Shown here: positions 26,832 to 35,322 of the stretch, piece after piece
How positions within the stretch are numbered: the stretch's first letter is position 1
Layout: each line of letters begins with the position of its first letter
DNA from: Rhodoblastus sp963713695
Lineage (GTDB): Bacteria; Pseudomonadota; Alphaproteobacteria; Rhizobiales; Beijerinckiaceae
Length of the DNA: 64,000 bases
Direction of reading: 5' to 3'
Assembly: GCA_963713695.1 (NCBI GenBank)
Contig: CAVQMU010000007.1
Location: 1-64,000, forward strand
Notes under the pieces: model-generated
The model's database searches: none
Told to the model about the DNA's origin: nothing
The model's input: only the letters and a program-made list of their open reading frames with translations
Position numbers and translations under genes: made by a program

Positions 26832-27875
26832 ATGCGAGGCATGAGAATCAGCATCGTCACCGACGCATGGCGGCCCCAGGTCAATGGGGTCGCCATTACC
26901 TTGGCCAATCTCGTCGCCGCGGGCGAAAGGCTCGGCCATGAATTTTCGGTGATCGGTCCCGACCGTTTCGCGACCATCGCCGCCCCCTCCTATCCGGAGA
27001 TACGGCTGGCGCTGACGAGCCCGAAGGCCGTGGGCGCAATGATTCGCGCGGAAAAGCCCGATCATGTCCACATCGCCACCGAGGGGCCGCTCGGCGTCGC
27101 CGCGAGCTATTTCTGCGCGCGCAACAACGAGATCTTCACCACCAGCTATCACACGCGTTTTCCCGAATATGTCGAGGCGCGCTGGCCCATTCCCGCCGCC
27201 TGGTCCTATGCCGCGCTGCGGCGCTTTCATTCAGGCGGCGCGGGGCTGATGGTCGCCACGAAATCTCTGGCCGACGATCTTTCCGACAGGGGGTTTCCCC
27301 GGCCGATGCTCTGGCCGCGCGGCGTCGACGAAAATCTTTTCCGCCCGACCGGGCCGGCTGCCGACCTGGCGCAGCTGCCGCGCCCAATTTTCCTCAATTG
27401 CGGCCGTCTCGCACCGGAAAAAAACGTGGAGGCCTTTCTGGCGCTGCCACTGCCGGGGTCGAAAGTGATCGTCGGCGACGGCCCCTCACGCGCGGCCCTG
27501 CAGGCGCAATTCCCAAAAACGCTGTTTGTCGGCGTCAAATCGCGCGAGGACCTTGCCCCCTATTATTCGGCGGCGGACGTCTTCGTCTTCCCCAGCCGCA
27601 CCGACACATTCGGCAATGTCATGCTGGAGGCGCTGGCCTGTGGCGCGCCGGTCGCGGCTTTTCCGGTTCCCGGCCCCGCGGACATCATCACTGATTCGCG
27701 AATTGGCGCGCTCGACGAGGACCTGGGCGCCGCCTGCCTGGCCGCGCTCAAGCTTTCGCGGCAGGATTGCCGCGACCACGCCCTGGCTTACACCTGGCCG
27801 GAGAGCGCGCGCATCTTCGTCGAGAACATCCTGCGCGCCCGCGCCAAAGCCCAGTCGCGCCGGGCTTCCGCGTGA
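26832..27875 (+). CDS. Glycosyltransferase family 4 (mannosyl/glucosyltransferase-like)
   Basis: A 347-residue GT-B fold retaining glycosyltransferase. The N-terminal acceptor domain starts RISIVTDAWRPQVNGVAITL and includes HVHIATEGPLG and TTSYHTRFPEYVEARWPIP. The donor domain has NCGRLAPEKNVEAFLAL, VIVGDGPSRAALQAQFP, PYYSAADVFVFPSRTDTFGN and the E-x7-E type segment VMLEALACGAPVAAFPVPGP. The N-terminal block resembles lipid-linked glycosyltransferases using GDP-mannose or UDP-sugars (glycolipid synthesis); the substrate is inferred only. Start may be 26832 or 26841. Confidence 0.88.
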   Translation: MRGMRISIVTDAWRPQVNGVAITLANLVAAGERLGHEFSVIGPDRFATIAAPSYPEIRLALTSPKAVGAMIRAEKPDHVHIATEGPLGVAASYFCARNNEIFTTSYHTRFPEYVEARWPIPAAWSYAALRRFHSGGAGLMVATKSLADDLSDRGFPRPMLWPRGVDENLFRPTGPAADLAQLPRPIFLNCGRLAPEKNVEAFLALPLPGSKVIVGDGPSRAALQAQFPKTLFVGVKSREDLAPYYSAADVFVFPSRTDTFGNVMLEALACGAPVAAFPVPGPADIITDSRIGALDEDLGAACLAALKLSRQDCRDHALAYTWPESARIFVENILRARAKAQSRRASA

Positions 27876-28031
27876 GATCATTTGGATTCGTGGAGGACTT
27901 GCAGCTTTAGCTGCGCCAGGGACGTCGCGCGAGCCAAAAACGTCATGAACAGGCATTTCAGGTCAAGCTGTGGCTTTCCCGGCACAGATGCGCTATGGAA
28001 GTGCGCCTTTTGAGCCGGAAACCACGCCTGC

Positions 28032-29744
28032 ATGATTTTCGCCCAGTACCGCACGAGACTGGAATCCTTGAGATTTTTCGCCGCGCCCGTCGCGAGGAAG
28101 GCCTCGGCCTCGGTGCGCCGGAGCTTTCGCGGACTGGCGGCATTCGCGGCGCTTTTCGCCCTTGTTGCGCCCAATGCGCTGGAATTGGCGGCCGCCAATG
28201 GCGATACGCGCACGCTCTATCTCTACCATTCGCACAGCAAGGAAACGATCGCCGCGACCTTTCGCGTCGACGGCCATTATGATTCGGCGGTTCTGGAAAA
28301 GCTGAACTGGTTCCTGCGCGACTGGCGCAACGACGAGCCGACCCACATGGACCCGCGATTATTCGACGCGGTCTGGGAATCCTATCGCTCGGCCGGCCGT
28401 AATACCGGCGGGGACGACCCGATCGTCATCGTATCGGCCTATCGCTGCCCGGCCACCAACGCCATGCTGCGCCGGCGATCCCGCGCCGTGGCCGAACATT
28501 CCCAGCACATGCTCGGCAAGGCGATGGATTCGACCATGCCGGGCCTGTCGATGGAGAAGCTGCGCGAAATCGCCATGCGCATGCAGCGCGGCGGCGTCGG
28601 CTATTACCCCAACGCCAACACGCCTTTCGTGCATATCGACGTTGGCGGCGTCCGACACTGGCCGCGCATGAATTACGACCAGCTCGCGCGGCTGTTCCCC
28701 GACGGCAAGACCGTGCATATCCCCTCCAACGGCAAGCCGCTCTCCGGCTACGACGAGGCCAAGGCCGAGATCGAGGCGCGCGGCGGCGAAACCATTTCGA
28801 TCGCCGAAGCCAGTCGCGGCGGCGGCATCGGCGGATTTTTCGCCTCGCTTTTCGGCGGCGGCGGCAGGAACGAGGACGAAGAGGAAGTCCGCGAAGCCGC
28901 GCCCCTCCCGAAATCGAGCCGCGTCGCGGCCGCCCGCGCGAGCGACCCCACGGACGCCACGCTCGCCAGGGCGCAGCGCAAGATGGTGGCGAGCGCCGAG
29001 ACCAATCTGCCGCACGGCGAGACCTATCTCGCGCCGCCGGCCGCCGGGCAGCAGGCCGTGGCGCCGCCGCCTGCGCCCGCCGCTGTCGCCGTCCAGGCCC
29101 AAAAGCCTGCGCCGCCGCAAAAGCCGACGCCGCTCGACGAGCCCCCGTCCTCCCAGGCCGACGAAGCCCCGGCCGCCGCCCCTACGGCTTTGGAGAATGC
29201 GCCCCTGCCGCCGCATCGTCCGCAGGAATTGGCCGCGCTCGAGACCCCCTTGCCGCCGCCGCGCCCCACCGAATATGCGCGCCTGCCCGATGTCATCACG
29301 CATGGCGCGACGCCTGCGCTTCGCGGCGACGTCGAAGCTGCGCCGCTCGCCTATGTCTCGGCCGCCGCTCACATGCAGGCCGCGCCGACGCAAGCCGAGC
29401 TTGCGCCTCCGGCGCAGGCGCCCGCCGCCGCGCCGCTGCCGCCGCCGCGCCCCTCGTTTGCGCCCTTGCGCGCCGCCGCCATCGGCAAGGCCGAGCAGGC
29501 GAGGGCGGCAAAGGCCGCCGTCGCGCAGATGGAGCCGGCGCGCGTCGATCGCGCCGCGCTCGCCGCAATGGTCGCGCCGACGCGAAACGCCGGCGCGCGT
29601 CCCACGGTCTCCGGCTCTTTCGCGCCGCCGCTCAGGGCCGCCGCGAAGCCCGATCTGTTCGCCTCCAATGTTCCGCCGCGCAGTCAACAGGCCCGTTTCG
29701 GGAGCGCGGCGACGGCGCTGAGCGCCAGCGCCTTCACGAAATGA
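28032..29744 (+). CDS. DUF882 (M15-type, MepK-like) peptidoglycan endopeptidase with Pro/Ala-rich tail
   Basis: A 570-residue exported protein. After an N-terminal export signal (RRSFRGLAAFAALFALVAP) comes the DUF882 domain (~55-215): RTLYLYHSHSKETIAATFRV, FLRDWRNDEPTHMDPRLFD, IVSAYRCPATN, zinc-binding HSQHMLGKAMDSTMPG and FVHIDVGGVRHWPR. This fits a zinc D-Ala-type metallopeptidase cutting peptide cross-links. Residues ~240-570 are a disordered tail rich in Ala and Pro with several PPPRP and PLPPHRP motifs, which may thread the cell wall or bind partners. Start at 28032. Confidence 0.88.
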   Translation: MIFAQYRTRLESLRFFAAPVARKASASVRRSFRGLAAFAALFALVAPNALELAAANGDTRTLYLYHSHSKETIAATFRVDGHYDSAVLEKLNWFLRDWRNDEPTHMDPRLFDAVWESYRSAGRNTGGDDPIVIVSAYRCPATNAMLRRRSRAVAEHSQHMLGKAMDSTMPGLSMEKLREIAMRMQRGGVGYYPNANTPFVHIDVGGVRHWPRMNYDQLARLFPDGKTVHIPSNGKPLSGYDEAKAEIEARGGETISIAEASRGGGIGGFFASLFGGGGRNEDEEEVREAAPLPKSSRVAAARASDPTDATLARAQRKMVASAETNLPHGETYLAPPAAGQQAVAPPPAPAAVAVQAQKPAPPQKPTPLDEPPSSQADEAPAAAPTALENAPLPPHRPQELAALETPLPPPRPTEYARLPDVITHGATPALRGDVEAAPLAYVSAAAHMQAAPTQAELAPPAQAPAAAPLPPPRPSFAPLRAAAIGKAEQARAAKAAVAQMEPARVDRAALAAMVAPTRNAGARPTVSGSFAPPLRAAAKPDLFASNVPPRSQQARFGSAATALSASAFTK

Positions 29745-29821
29745 CGCGCGCCGCCGCATGGTTAACGCTCGCTTAAAGCTTCCGTCCTAGCCTGTCTCAA
29801 ACCGGTCTCCGGGAGGCAAGC

Positions 29822-30052
29822 ATGATCATGGCGCCCATCGATGGGCGGGAATTTTCTTCCGCTCGCTGCGGCAAGCGCAAGAGTTCCGCGGTCTGTCAAT
29901 TTTCGCAATTGCTGCGGCTCGTGGCCATCGTCACGCTGGCCGGGCTGTTCCTCACTATCGCGCTTGCGCCGGTTCCGGCGAAAGCAGAGTTTTATGCGGC
30001 TACGCTCCACCTGTGCGCGGATCGCGGCCAACAGGCCGACGTCACGGCTTGA
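29822..30052 (+). CDS. Small hypothetical protein with one hydrophobic helix
   Basis: A possible 76-residue protein. A GGGAGG lies five bases before the ATG, and one strongly hydrophobic segment (LLRLVAIVTLAGLFLTIALA) ends in PVPAKAE, which looks like a signal or anchor sequence. No family is recognised. The case for a gene rests on the ribosome site and the hydrophobic segment. Confidence 0.4.
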   Translation: MIMAPIDGREFSSARCGKRKSSAVCQFSQLLRLVAIVTLAGLFLTIALAPVPAKAEFYAATLHLCADRGQQADVTA

Positions 30053-30096
30053 TGGGGACGCTCGCGCGCCGCGGCAAATTCGGCTAGACTTGGCGC

Positions 30097-31380
30097 ATGT
30101 CGCGTTTTCTTGTCCGTCTCTTCCCCTCGCGCCGGGCGATTTGCGCGCTGGCTCTGGCCTTGCTGGCCATGACGCCGTCGCAATCGCGCGCGCAGGATGC
30201 GTTTGCGGATTTCTGGGGTTCGGTTTTCGGCGTCCATCGCGCGCGACCGCGCGAGGCGCCGCGCGCAGCCGTCGAGCGCCGCCCGCGCGCGGCGCGCGCC
30301 GCCCCGAGTCGCTCAACGTCTTACGGCGAAAGGGAAGCGCCGCGTGCGTGGCGTCCCGCCGCGGCCGCCGCGCCGCAGGTCCAGCCGATCCTGCCTATTG
30401 CGAAACCCGACGCCAAATTTTTCGTCGCGGTCATCGGCGACAGCGAAGCGGCCCTGCTCGCGCAAGGCTTGAACGAGGCCTTTGCCGCCGATCCGCGCAT
30501 CGCCATCCTGAACAAGGCGCGTGAAGACTCCGGCCTTGTCCGCGATGATTTTTTCGATTGGCGCAAGGCGGCGAAGGAGCTGCTCGAAGGGCCCGTTCAT
30601 GTGGACATGGCGGTCATCCAGATCGGAACGAACGACAATCAGAGACTGCGCCAGGCCGAGGGCGCGCTCGACCCGCTGTCGAAGCCCTTCAATGAAGTCT
30701 ACGCCAAAAGGGTGGAGGAAATCGCCGCCGCCTTTCGCGACAAGAACGTGCCGCTGGTCTGGGTCGGCCTGCCGATCATGCGAAGCGAGAGCCTGGCCAA
30801 CGCCGCTCTGGTGTTCAACGATATCGACCGGCAATACGCCGGCGCCCTGGGCGCGCGTTTCGTCGATCTTTGGGAACCCTTTTCCGACGTGAATTCAACC
30901 TACAAGGCGTCGGGCCCAGATGTGAACGGCGCTATCGTCCGGCTGCGGGCGGCGGATGGCGTGCATTTCAATCGCGTCGGCGCCCGCAAGGCGGCGCATT
31001 TCGTCGAACCGGAAATCCGCCGCGTGCTTGACGCGGCGCTGCAACCGCCTCCTGCGCCGGGGGAAACGCCGGCTGCCGCGCCTTCGCCATCCCCGGGGCC
31101 GGCGGAGGCGGCGCCGCAGGCCGAGCCCGCCAAGCCTGACGCCGTCAAGCCTGACGCCAACAAGCCTGACGCCAGCAAGCCTGAAATCGCCCGGCCGGAA
31201 ACCGTGACGCCTGAAGCCGTCGCGCCCCCGCCCAAGCCATTGGCGGGGAAAGTCGCGCCATTGACGGAGCCTGCGACTTCGCCCGGCGGCGCCCTGGCCG
31301 ATCTCCCGGCAGCCCCGCCTACGCCGGAAGCCGCGCCTGCGCAGCCCGGCCGCGCCGACGATTTCCATTGGCCCAAGTAA
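30097..31380 (+). CDS. SGNH/GDSL hydrolase family protein (DUF459)
   Basis: A 427-residue secreted protein. The signal peptide (ICALALALLAMTPSQSRAQ) is followed by a basic linker and an SGNH fold (~105-320): block I VAVIGDSEAALLAQGL, block III IQIGTNDNQR, and the Asp/His block DGVHFNRVGARKAAHFVEP. The C-terminal ~100 residues are Pro/Ala-rich with KPDA-type repeats (31138-31180). DUF459 proteins are thought to act as periplasmic esterases or O-acetyl transfer/removal enzymes on cell-wall glycans. It follows the DUF882 gene, so both may work on the envelope. Confidence 0.88.
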   Translation: MSRFLVRLFPSRRAICALALALLAMTPSQSRAQDAFADFWGSVFGVHRARPREAPRAAVERRPRAARAAPSRSTSYGEREAPRAWRPAAAAAPQVQPILPIAKPDAKFFVAVIGDSEAALLAQGLNEAFAADPRIAILNKAREDSGLVRDDFFDWRKAAKELLEGPVHVDMAVIQIGTNDNQRLRQAEGALDPLSKPFNEVYAKRVEEIAAAFRDKNVPLVWVGLPIMRSESLANAALVFNDIDRQYAGALGARFVDLWEPFSDVNSTYKASGPDVNGAIVRLRAADGVHFNRVGARKAAHFVEPEIRRVLDAALQPPPAPGETPAAAPSPSPGPAEAAPQAEPAKPDAVKPDANKPDASKPEIARPETVTPEAVAPPPKPLAGKVAPLTEPATSPGGALADLPAAPPTPEAAPAQPGRADDFHWPK

Positions 31381-31596
31381 GGCTTTTTGCGCAGCGCCGG
31401 GTCAGCCTCGCGCCGCGCTCCTGAAAGCGGCCGAAAGCGCAACGCCGCCGCCGACGAAGAGCTCGCCGGCCGCGTCGAGCAGGCGCCCGGCCATCGCGCG
31501 CGCGCAGGGGATGACGTGTTCGTCAGCCTCGTCGAGGTCGCCAAGGAGAACTGGTCCCTCGGCCACGGCCTCGCGCAATACGCTTGAGGCGAAGAC

Positions 31597-32586
31597 TCAT
31601 TCCTCGATCGGCGCAAAGACGGACGCGTCGAATTCGATCACGATTTCGCCGCGCTGGTTGACGCCGCGATTGCGGCTGCGGATCAGGCCGAGGTTCGGCT
31701 TGGAGGTCGCCCGCTTGGCGATGACCTGGCTGGAAAAGCCGATGCGGTCGCCCGACAGCACGGGCTTGCGCCAGACCAGTCCGGAAAAGCCGGGCGAGGC
31801 GCGGCTGGGAATATCGCCGCCGTCGGCGGCCTCCTGCCGCAGGGCGATGAAATGGCGCATCCAGCAGCAGGCGGTCTGCCAGCCCGCCGCCGACAGGGCG
31901 CCGAGCAGGTGCTTCTTGCCCGCGTCTTCATCGATGTGGAAGGGCATCGGATCATATTTCGTCGCATAGCCGCGGATAAAATCCGGGGTGAAACAGGTTT
32001 CGCCGAGATCCGCGAAGGCGCCGACCCTGGCGCGTGCGAAGTGATCGGGCAGGGCGGCGAAACGATCGTCAACGCGCTCGGGCAGGATTTCCGGCGCCGC
32101 TGGCTGTTTCGCGGGGGCAGGGGCGGCCTCCGCCGCAAGCGGCTCCCTGCGCGCGAAAAGCGTGGCGCTTTTTTGCGCCAGCACCTCGACGCCGTCCTGG
32201 TTGCGCAGCGATGTCGCGAATTTGACGATGCCCGCATCCGACCGCGAGCGCAGGTCGATTTTCTCCAGCGTTTCCGTGCGGGCCGTCAAACGATCGCCGG
32301 GACGCACGGGCGCAAGCCAGCGGTTTTCCTCGACGCCGACCCCGGCAAGACAGGTTGTTTCCGCCAGCCAGCCGTCGACCGTCATGCGCATCAGGGCCGA
32401 ACAGGTGTGCCAGCCCGAAGCCGAGAGCCCGCCGAGGATCGTTTGCCTGCCCGCGTCAGCGTCGAGATGGAAGGGCTGCGGATCATAGGCCCTCGCGAAA
32501 TCGACGATTTCCGCTTCGGTAAAGAGATAGTCGCCAAAGACGCGGCTCTCGCCCGGCTGAAAATCCTCGAAGGCGATCAATCCCAT
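31597..32586 (-). CDS. Tandem MaoC-domain dehydratase (two hot-dog domains)
   Basis: A 329-residue protein with two consecutive MaoC-like domains. The first (~1-150) has the catalytic block AYDPQPFHLDADAGRQTILG and the second (~195-329) has KYDPMPFHIDEDAGKKHLLG. Both keep the Asp/His pair used for hydration of trans-2-enoyl-CoA, and both are followed by SASGWHT or SAAGWQT. An Ala/Pro linker (EAAPAPAKQPAAPE) joins them. Such enzymes hydrate enoyl-CoA or related acyl-CoA and can feed PHA or fatty acid metabolism. Many alphaproteobacteria carry the two domains as separate adjacent genes. ATG 32586 follows AGGGAG. Confidence 0.9.
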   Translation of the reverse strand: MGLIAFEDFQPGESRVFGDYLFTEAEIVDFARAYDPQPFHLDADAGRQTILGGLSASGWHTCSALMRMTVDGWLAETTCLAGVGVEENRWLAPVRPGDRLTARTETLEKIDLRSRSDAGIVKFATSLRNQDGVEVLAQKSATLFARREPLAAEAAPAPAKQPAAPEILPERVDDRFAALPDHFARARVGAFADLGETCFTPDFIRGYATKYDPMPFHIDEDAGKKHLLGALSAAGWQTACCWMRHFIALRQEAADGGDIPSRASPGFSGLVWRKPVLSGDRIGFSSQVIAKRATSKPNLGLIRSRNRGVNQRGEIVIEFDASVFAPIEE

Positions 32587-32699
32587 CTGCAACTCTCCCT
32601 GATCCGAAGAGTCTGGCCGCTCCGTCCCGCCGGCGCAAGGCGGCGGCGCGGCAGGGAAGCCATGCAAAAATGCATGCCCGCCCCGCGCAATGGCGAATT

Positions 32700-32833
32700 G
32701 TTGTGCGGGCGATCGTCCGGCATAGAGGGGCACTCCACAAGCGAGCGGACGACCTCCCCGTACCGTGACGCGTGGACAAAACTAGCGCCCGCCCTGCGGG
32801 TCGACCGGACGCTTCGGCGTCCGGTTTTTTTTT
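32700..32833 (+). ncRNA. Candidate attenuator/riboswitch-like leader or small RNA upstream of mtnP
   Basis: TCGTCCG (32713-32719) can pair with CGGACGA (32746-32752). Alternatively CGTCCGG (32714-32720) can pair with CCGGACG (32805-32811), the 5' arm of the terminator, so the two states exclude each other. TCCAC (32734-32738) can also pair with GTGGA (32772-32776), and CCCGC/GCGGG forms a small hairpin near 32788-32800. The terminator is followed by about 100 bases and then mtnP. No plus-strand gene precedes it. No known RNA family is recognised. The 5' end is approximate. Confidence 0.45.
32804..32833 (+). terminator. Strong intrinsic terminator upstream of mtnP
   Basis: ACCGGACGC, the stable tetraloop TTCG, and GCGTCCGGT form a perfect nine-pair stem followed by nine T. 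It has no plus-strand gene upstream, so it ends a leader or small RNA. Confidence 0.9.
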
Positions 32834-32935
32834 ACCAGATTCCAAGGGACGCCTCGCCGTCCCGTTTCTTGCCGCCCAAAAGTCCTTGCTCCCCGGCGGA
32901 GCTTGCGCCACCTTGCCGCCGAGGGAACCGAATCC

Positions 32936-33811
32936 ATGACAAAAGCGCTACTCGGCATCATCGGCGGCTCGGGCGTCTATGACTTGCCCGGACTTCAGGA
33001 CATCACGGAAAAGGCGATCGCCACGCCCTGGGGCGAGCCTTCCGACGCTCTGCGCTTCGGCCGCATCGGCGAGACGCGCGCAGTTTTCCTGCCCCGGCAC
33101 GGGCGCGGCCACAGGCTTGCGCCCGACGGCATCAATTATCGCGCCAATATCGACGCGCTGAAACGGGTCGGCGTCACCGACATCATTTCCGTCTCGGCCT
33201 GCGGCTCCTTCCGCGAGGAGCTTCCGCCGGGACTGTTCGTCGCGGTGGACCAGTTCATCGACCGCACCTTCGGACGACAGTCGTCGTTCTTCGGCAATGG
33301 CTGCGTCGCCCATGTCTCGATGGCGCATCCGGTGGCGCCGCTGCTGCAGCAGCGCATCGTCGCCGCCGCGCATGAGGAGGGCATCGCTGTCGTCAAGGGC
33401 GGAACCTATGTCTGCATGGAGGGGCCGCAGTTTTCCTCCCGCGCGGAATCGCTCGGCTACAAGGCCGCCGGCTGCCATGTCATCGGCATGACCGGCCTGC
33501 CGGAAGCCAAGCTCGCCCGCGAGGCGGAAATGTCCTATGCGACCCTCGCCATGGTCACGGATTACGATTGCTGGCGCGATGACATCGCCGCCGTGGAAGT
33601 GCACGACATTCTCGCCCTGGTGAAGTCGAACGCCGAAAAGGCGTCGAAGCTTTTGGCGCGGCTGATGAAGGATTTTCCGGCCGAGCATCAAGCCTGCCCG
33701 ATCGGCTCGGACCGGGCGCTGGATTACGCCCTGGTGACGGCGCGCGAGTCCTGGGATCCGGATCTCGTGAAAAAGCTCGACGCGATTTTGGCGCGGCGGC
33801 TGAGCAAGTGA
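32936..33811 (+). CDS. mtnP: S-methyl-5'-thioadenosine phosphorylase
   Basis: MtnP splits methylthioadenosine with phosphate into adenine and methylthioribose-1-phosphate, feeding methionine salvage just upstream of MtnA. The 291-residue length is typical. Motifs: LGIIGGSGVYDLPGL, FLPRHGRGHRLAPDGINYRA (phosphate and purine site), SVSACGSFREELPPG, DQFIDRTFGR, YVCMEGPQFSSRAES, VIGMTGLPEAKLAREAEMSY and VTDYDCW. GAGGGAACC precedes the ATG at 32936. The preceding structured region suggests regulation at transcription termination. mtnA lies at the other end of the window, not in this operon. Confidence 0.96.
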   Translation: MTKALLGIIGGSGVYDLPGLQDITEKAIATPWGEPSDALRFGRIGETRAVFLPRHGRGHRLAPDGINYRANIDALKRVGVTDIISVSACGSFREELPPGLFVAVDQFIDRTFGRQSSFFGNGCVAHVSMAHPVAPLLQQRIVAAAHEEGIAVVKGGTYVCMEGPQFSSRAESLGYKAAGCHVIGMTGLPEAKLAREAEMSYATLAMVTDYDCWRDDIAAVEVHDILALVKSNAEKASKLLARLMKDFPAEHQACPIGSDRALDYALVTARESWDPDLVKKLDAILARRLSK

Positions 33812-33893
33812 GGCGAACCGCGACGTTGGGACTCGCGCCTCATTTGGCGGAATAAGTCTCCGACACGGCGACGCAGGCCTGTAGCCTGGTCCG

Positions 33894-34193
33894 TCACTTG
33901 GGCTCTCCGGACTCCAGCGTCTCTCCGTCGTTCCTGTCTTCCGCCGCATCCATCAGCGACACCAGCACGGCGATACGCATCAAAGCCGTGGGGTTTTTTG
34001 CTTCCAGCTTCTCCATCAAACGGGCTCGATAGGTTTCGATCGATTTCGGGCTTACGTCGATTTGGCGGGCGATTTCCTTGATGGACAGGCCGCGCGCGAT
34101 AAAATCGATGACCTCGCGCTCGCGCGGCGATAGAGCCGCCAGCTTGGCCATCGCTTCGGCGGCTTCGGCGCGAAGATGAGCTGCAGTCCTCAT
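33894..34193 (-). CDS. Single-domain LuxR/FixJ-type HTH protein without receiver
   Basis: A 99-residue protein made of a short linker and a LuxR-type HTH: LSPREREVIDFIARGLSIKE, then VSPKSIETYRARLMEKLEAK. It closely parallels the C-terminal part of the neighbouring FixJ-like regulator (34447-35079), including the linker (AAHLRAEAAEAMAKL against AAQLRAQAPRELAKL), but has no receiver domain. No receiver remnant is seen upstream of its ATG. It may be a constitutive or competing DNA-binding partner that arose by duplication of the HTH part. Confidence 0.8.
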   Translation of the reverse strand: MRTAAHLRAEAAEAMAKLAALSPREREVIDFIARGLSIKEIARQIDVSPKSIETYRARLMEKLEAKNPTALMRIAVLVSLMDAAEDRNDGETLESGEPK

Positions 34194-34446
34194 TGGGGCC
34201 GCCGATTCGCCAAAGCTCCGATATGCGTGTCTTTTCCAGCTGAAGCCCGGAAAAATGGGTCGGCAGGCGAAATTTTATTTATGCGTTTTGTCTTGTTCGC
34301 CATCGCTTCCATAATTTTTGCAATCCAATTCACAATCCCGTGATGTCAACATTTGAAATAGCTGACTTCCCAAGGAAATGCCTGTCGGATTGTTCCTGAC
34401 AAGCCCTGGGTTTTCGGGCCCCCATTTGCTGCGTCTCAAGCGAATT

Positions 34447-35079
34447 TCAGCGAAACGGCTCGATGAGCGTCGCGAGCAGAGCGATCCGCATCAATTTTGC
34501 CGGCGATTTGGCGTCGAGTTTTTCAGTCAGGCGCGCGCGATAGGTTTCGACCGATTTGGCGCTCAACGCCAAGGCCCCGGCAATCTCCTTTGTCGACAGG
34601 CCGCGGGCGAAAGCGTCGAGCACGGCGCGCTCGCGGGGAGACAGGGAATCAAGTTTCGCCAACTCCCTTGGCGCCTGCGCGCGCAGTTGCGCCGCCGCGC
34701 TGGAGCCATTGACTGCCTCCTCGATCGCGGTCGTCAGAACGCGCGCATCGACGGGCTTTTCAAAGCAGATCCCTGCGCCCGCCTCGATCGATTTCGCCGC
34801 AAGCAGCGCGTCGGCGCAACCATTTACGGCGATGACCGGCGAGGACAGGTTTCGCATGGCGAGATCGTTGATCAGATTGATTCCGCTCATGCCCGGAAGG
34901 CAAATGTCGACGACGACGCATCCACGCCGTTTCCCGTCGAATTCCGCCAGAAATCCGTGCGTCGTGTCATAGGTCTGCACGGCTAATCCGTTCGATTGCA
35001 AGTCGCGTGACAGTCCGAAGAGAAACTCGGGATCGCCATCAACAATATATACAGTAAAAACGTCAATCGGGACCGACAT
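34447..35079 (-). CDS. FixJ-like response regulator
   Basis: A 210-residue regulator: receiver (~8-120) with VYIVDGDPEFLFGLSRDLQS, phospho-acceptor Asp in CVVVDICLPGMSGINLI, and Lys in GICFEKPVDARVL, then a LuxR-type HTH (LSPRERAVLDAFARGLSTKE, LSAKSVETYRARLTEKLDAK). The switch residue position reads VIAVNGCAD, where Thr/Ser is usual. It is divergent from a hybrid histidine kinase starting at about 35323, which is its likely partner. The 34194-34446 gap on its 3' side shows AT-rich sequence and no gene. Confidence 0.9.
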   Translation of the reverse strand: MSVPIDVFTVYIVDGDPEFLFGLSRDLQSNGLAVQTYDTTHGFLAEFDGKRRGCVVVDICLPGMSGINLINDLAMRNLSSPVIAVNGCADALLAAKSIEAGAGICFEKPVDARVLTTAIEEAVNGSSAAAQLRAQAPRELAKLDSLSPRERAVLDAFARGLSTKEIAGALALSAKSVETYRARLTEKLDAKSPAKLMRIALLATLIEPFR

Positions 35080-35322
35080 CGCGATTGTCCATCGCAGCGT
35101 TGTTTGTTACCGGCAACGGGCGCCACATCCGCTCTCAAGTCTTGCTTGACGTGGCCTTCGTGGCTGAATCAACGATCAGAACAAGCCAAAGTTCAATGCG
35201 AGTTGGAACCGCGCGGAAGCATTCCTTCCGGGGACTCAGCTCAGGAAGCAATTGCTCAGCCGGGGCAATAACGCGGACACCCGCTGCGTCAATGAGCGAG
35301 CGAGAGGTCCAAGGTCTTGAAC

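Larger units (their letters stand above)
32587..32935. other. Gene-free interval with a structured RNA candidate
   Basis: No protein gene is supported. The left side is the promoter region of the minus-strand MaoC gene. From about 32700 there is a dense set of inverted repeats ending in a strong plus-strand terminator, then a second hairpin (GGGACG/CGTCCC at about 32847-32863) and the mtnP start. See the ncRNA entry. Confidence 0.6.

Noticed and set aside
32847..32870. A second terminator before mtnP
   Set aside because: The GGGACG/CGTCCC hairpin lacks a proper T run (GTTTCTTG). It may be part of the leader structure but is not convincing as a terminator.
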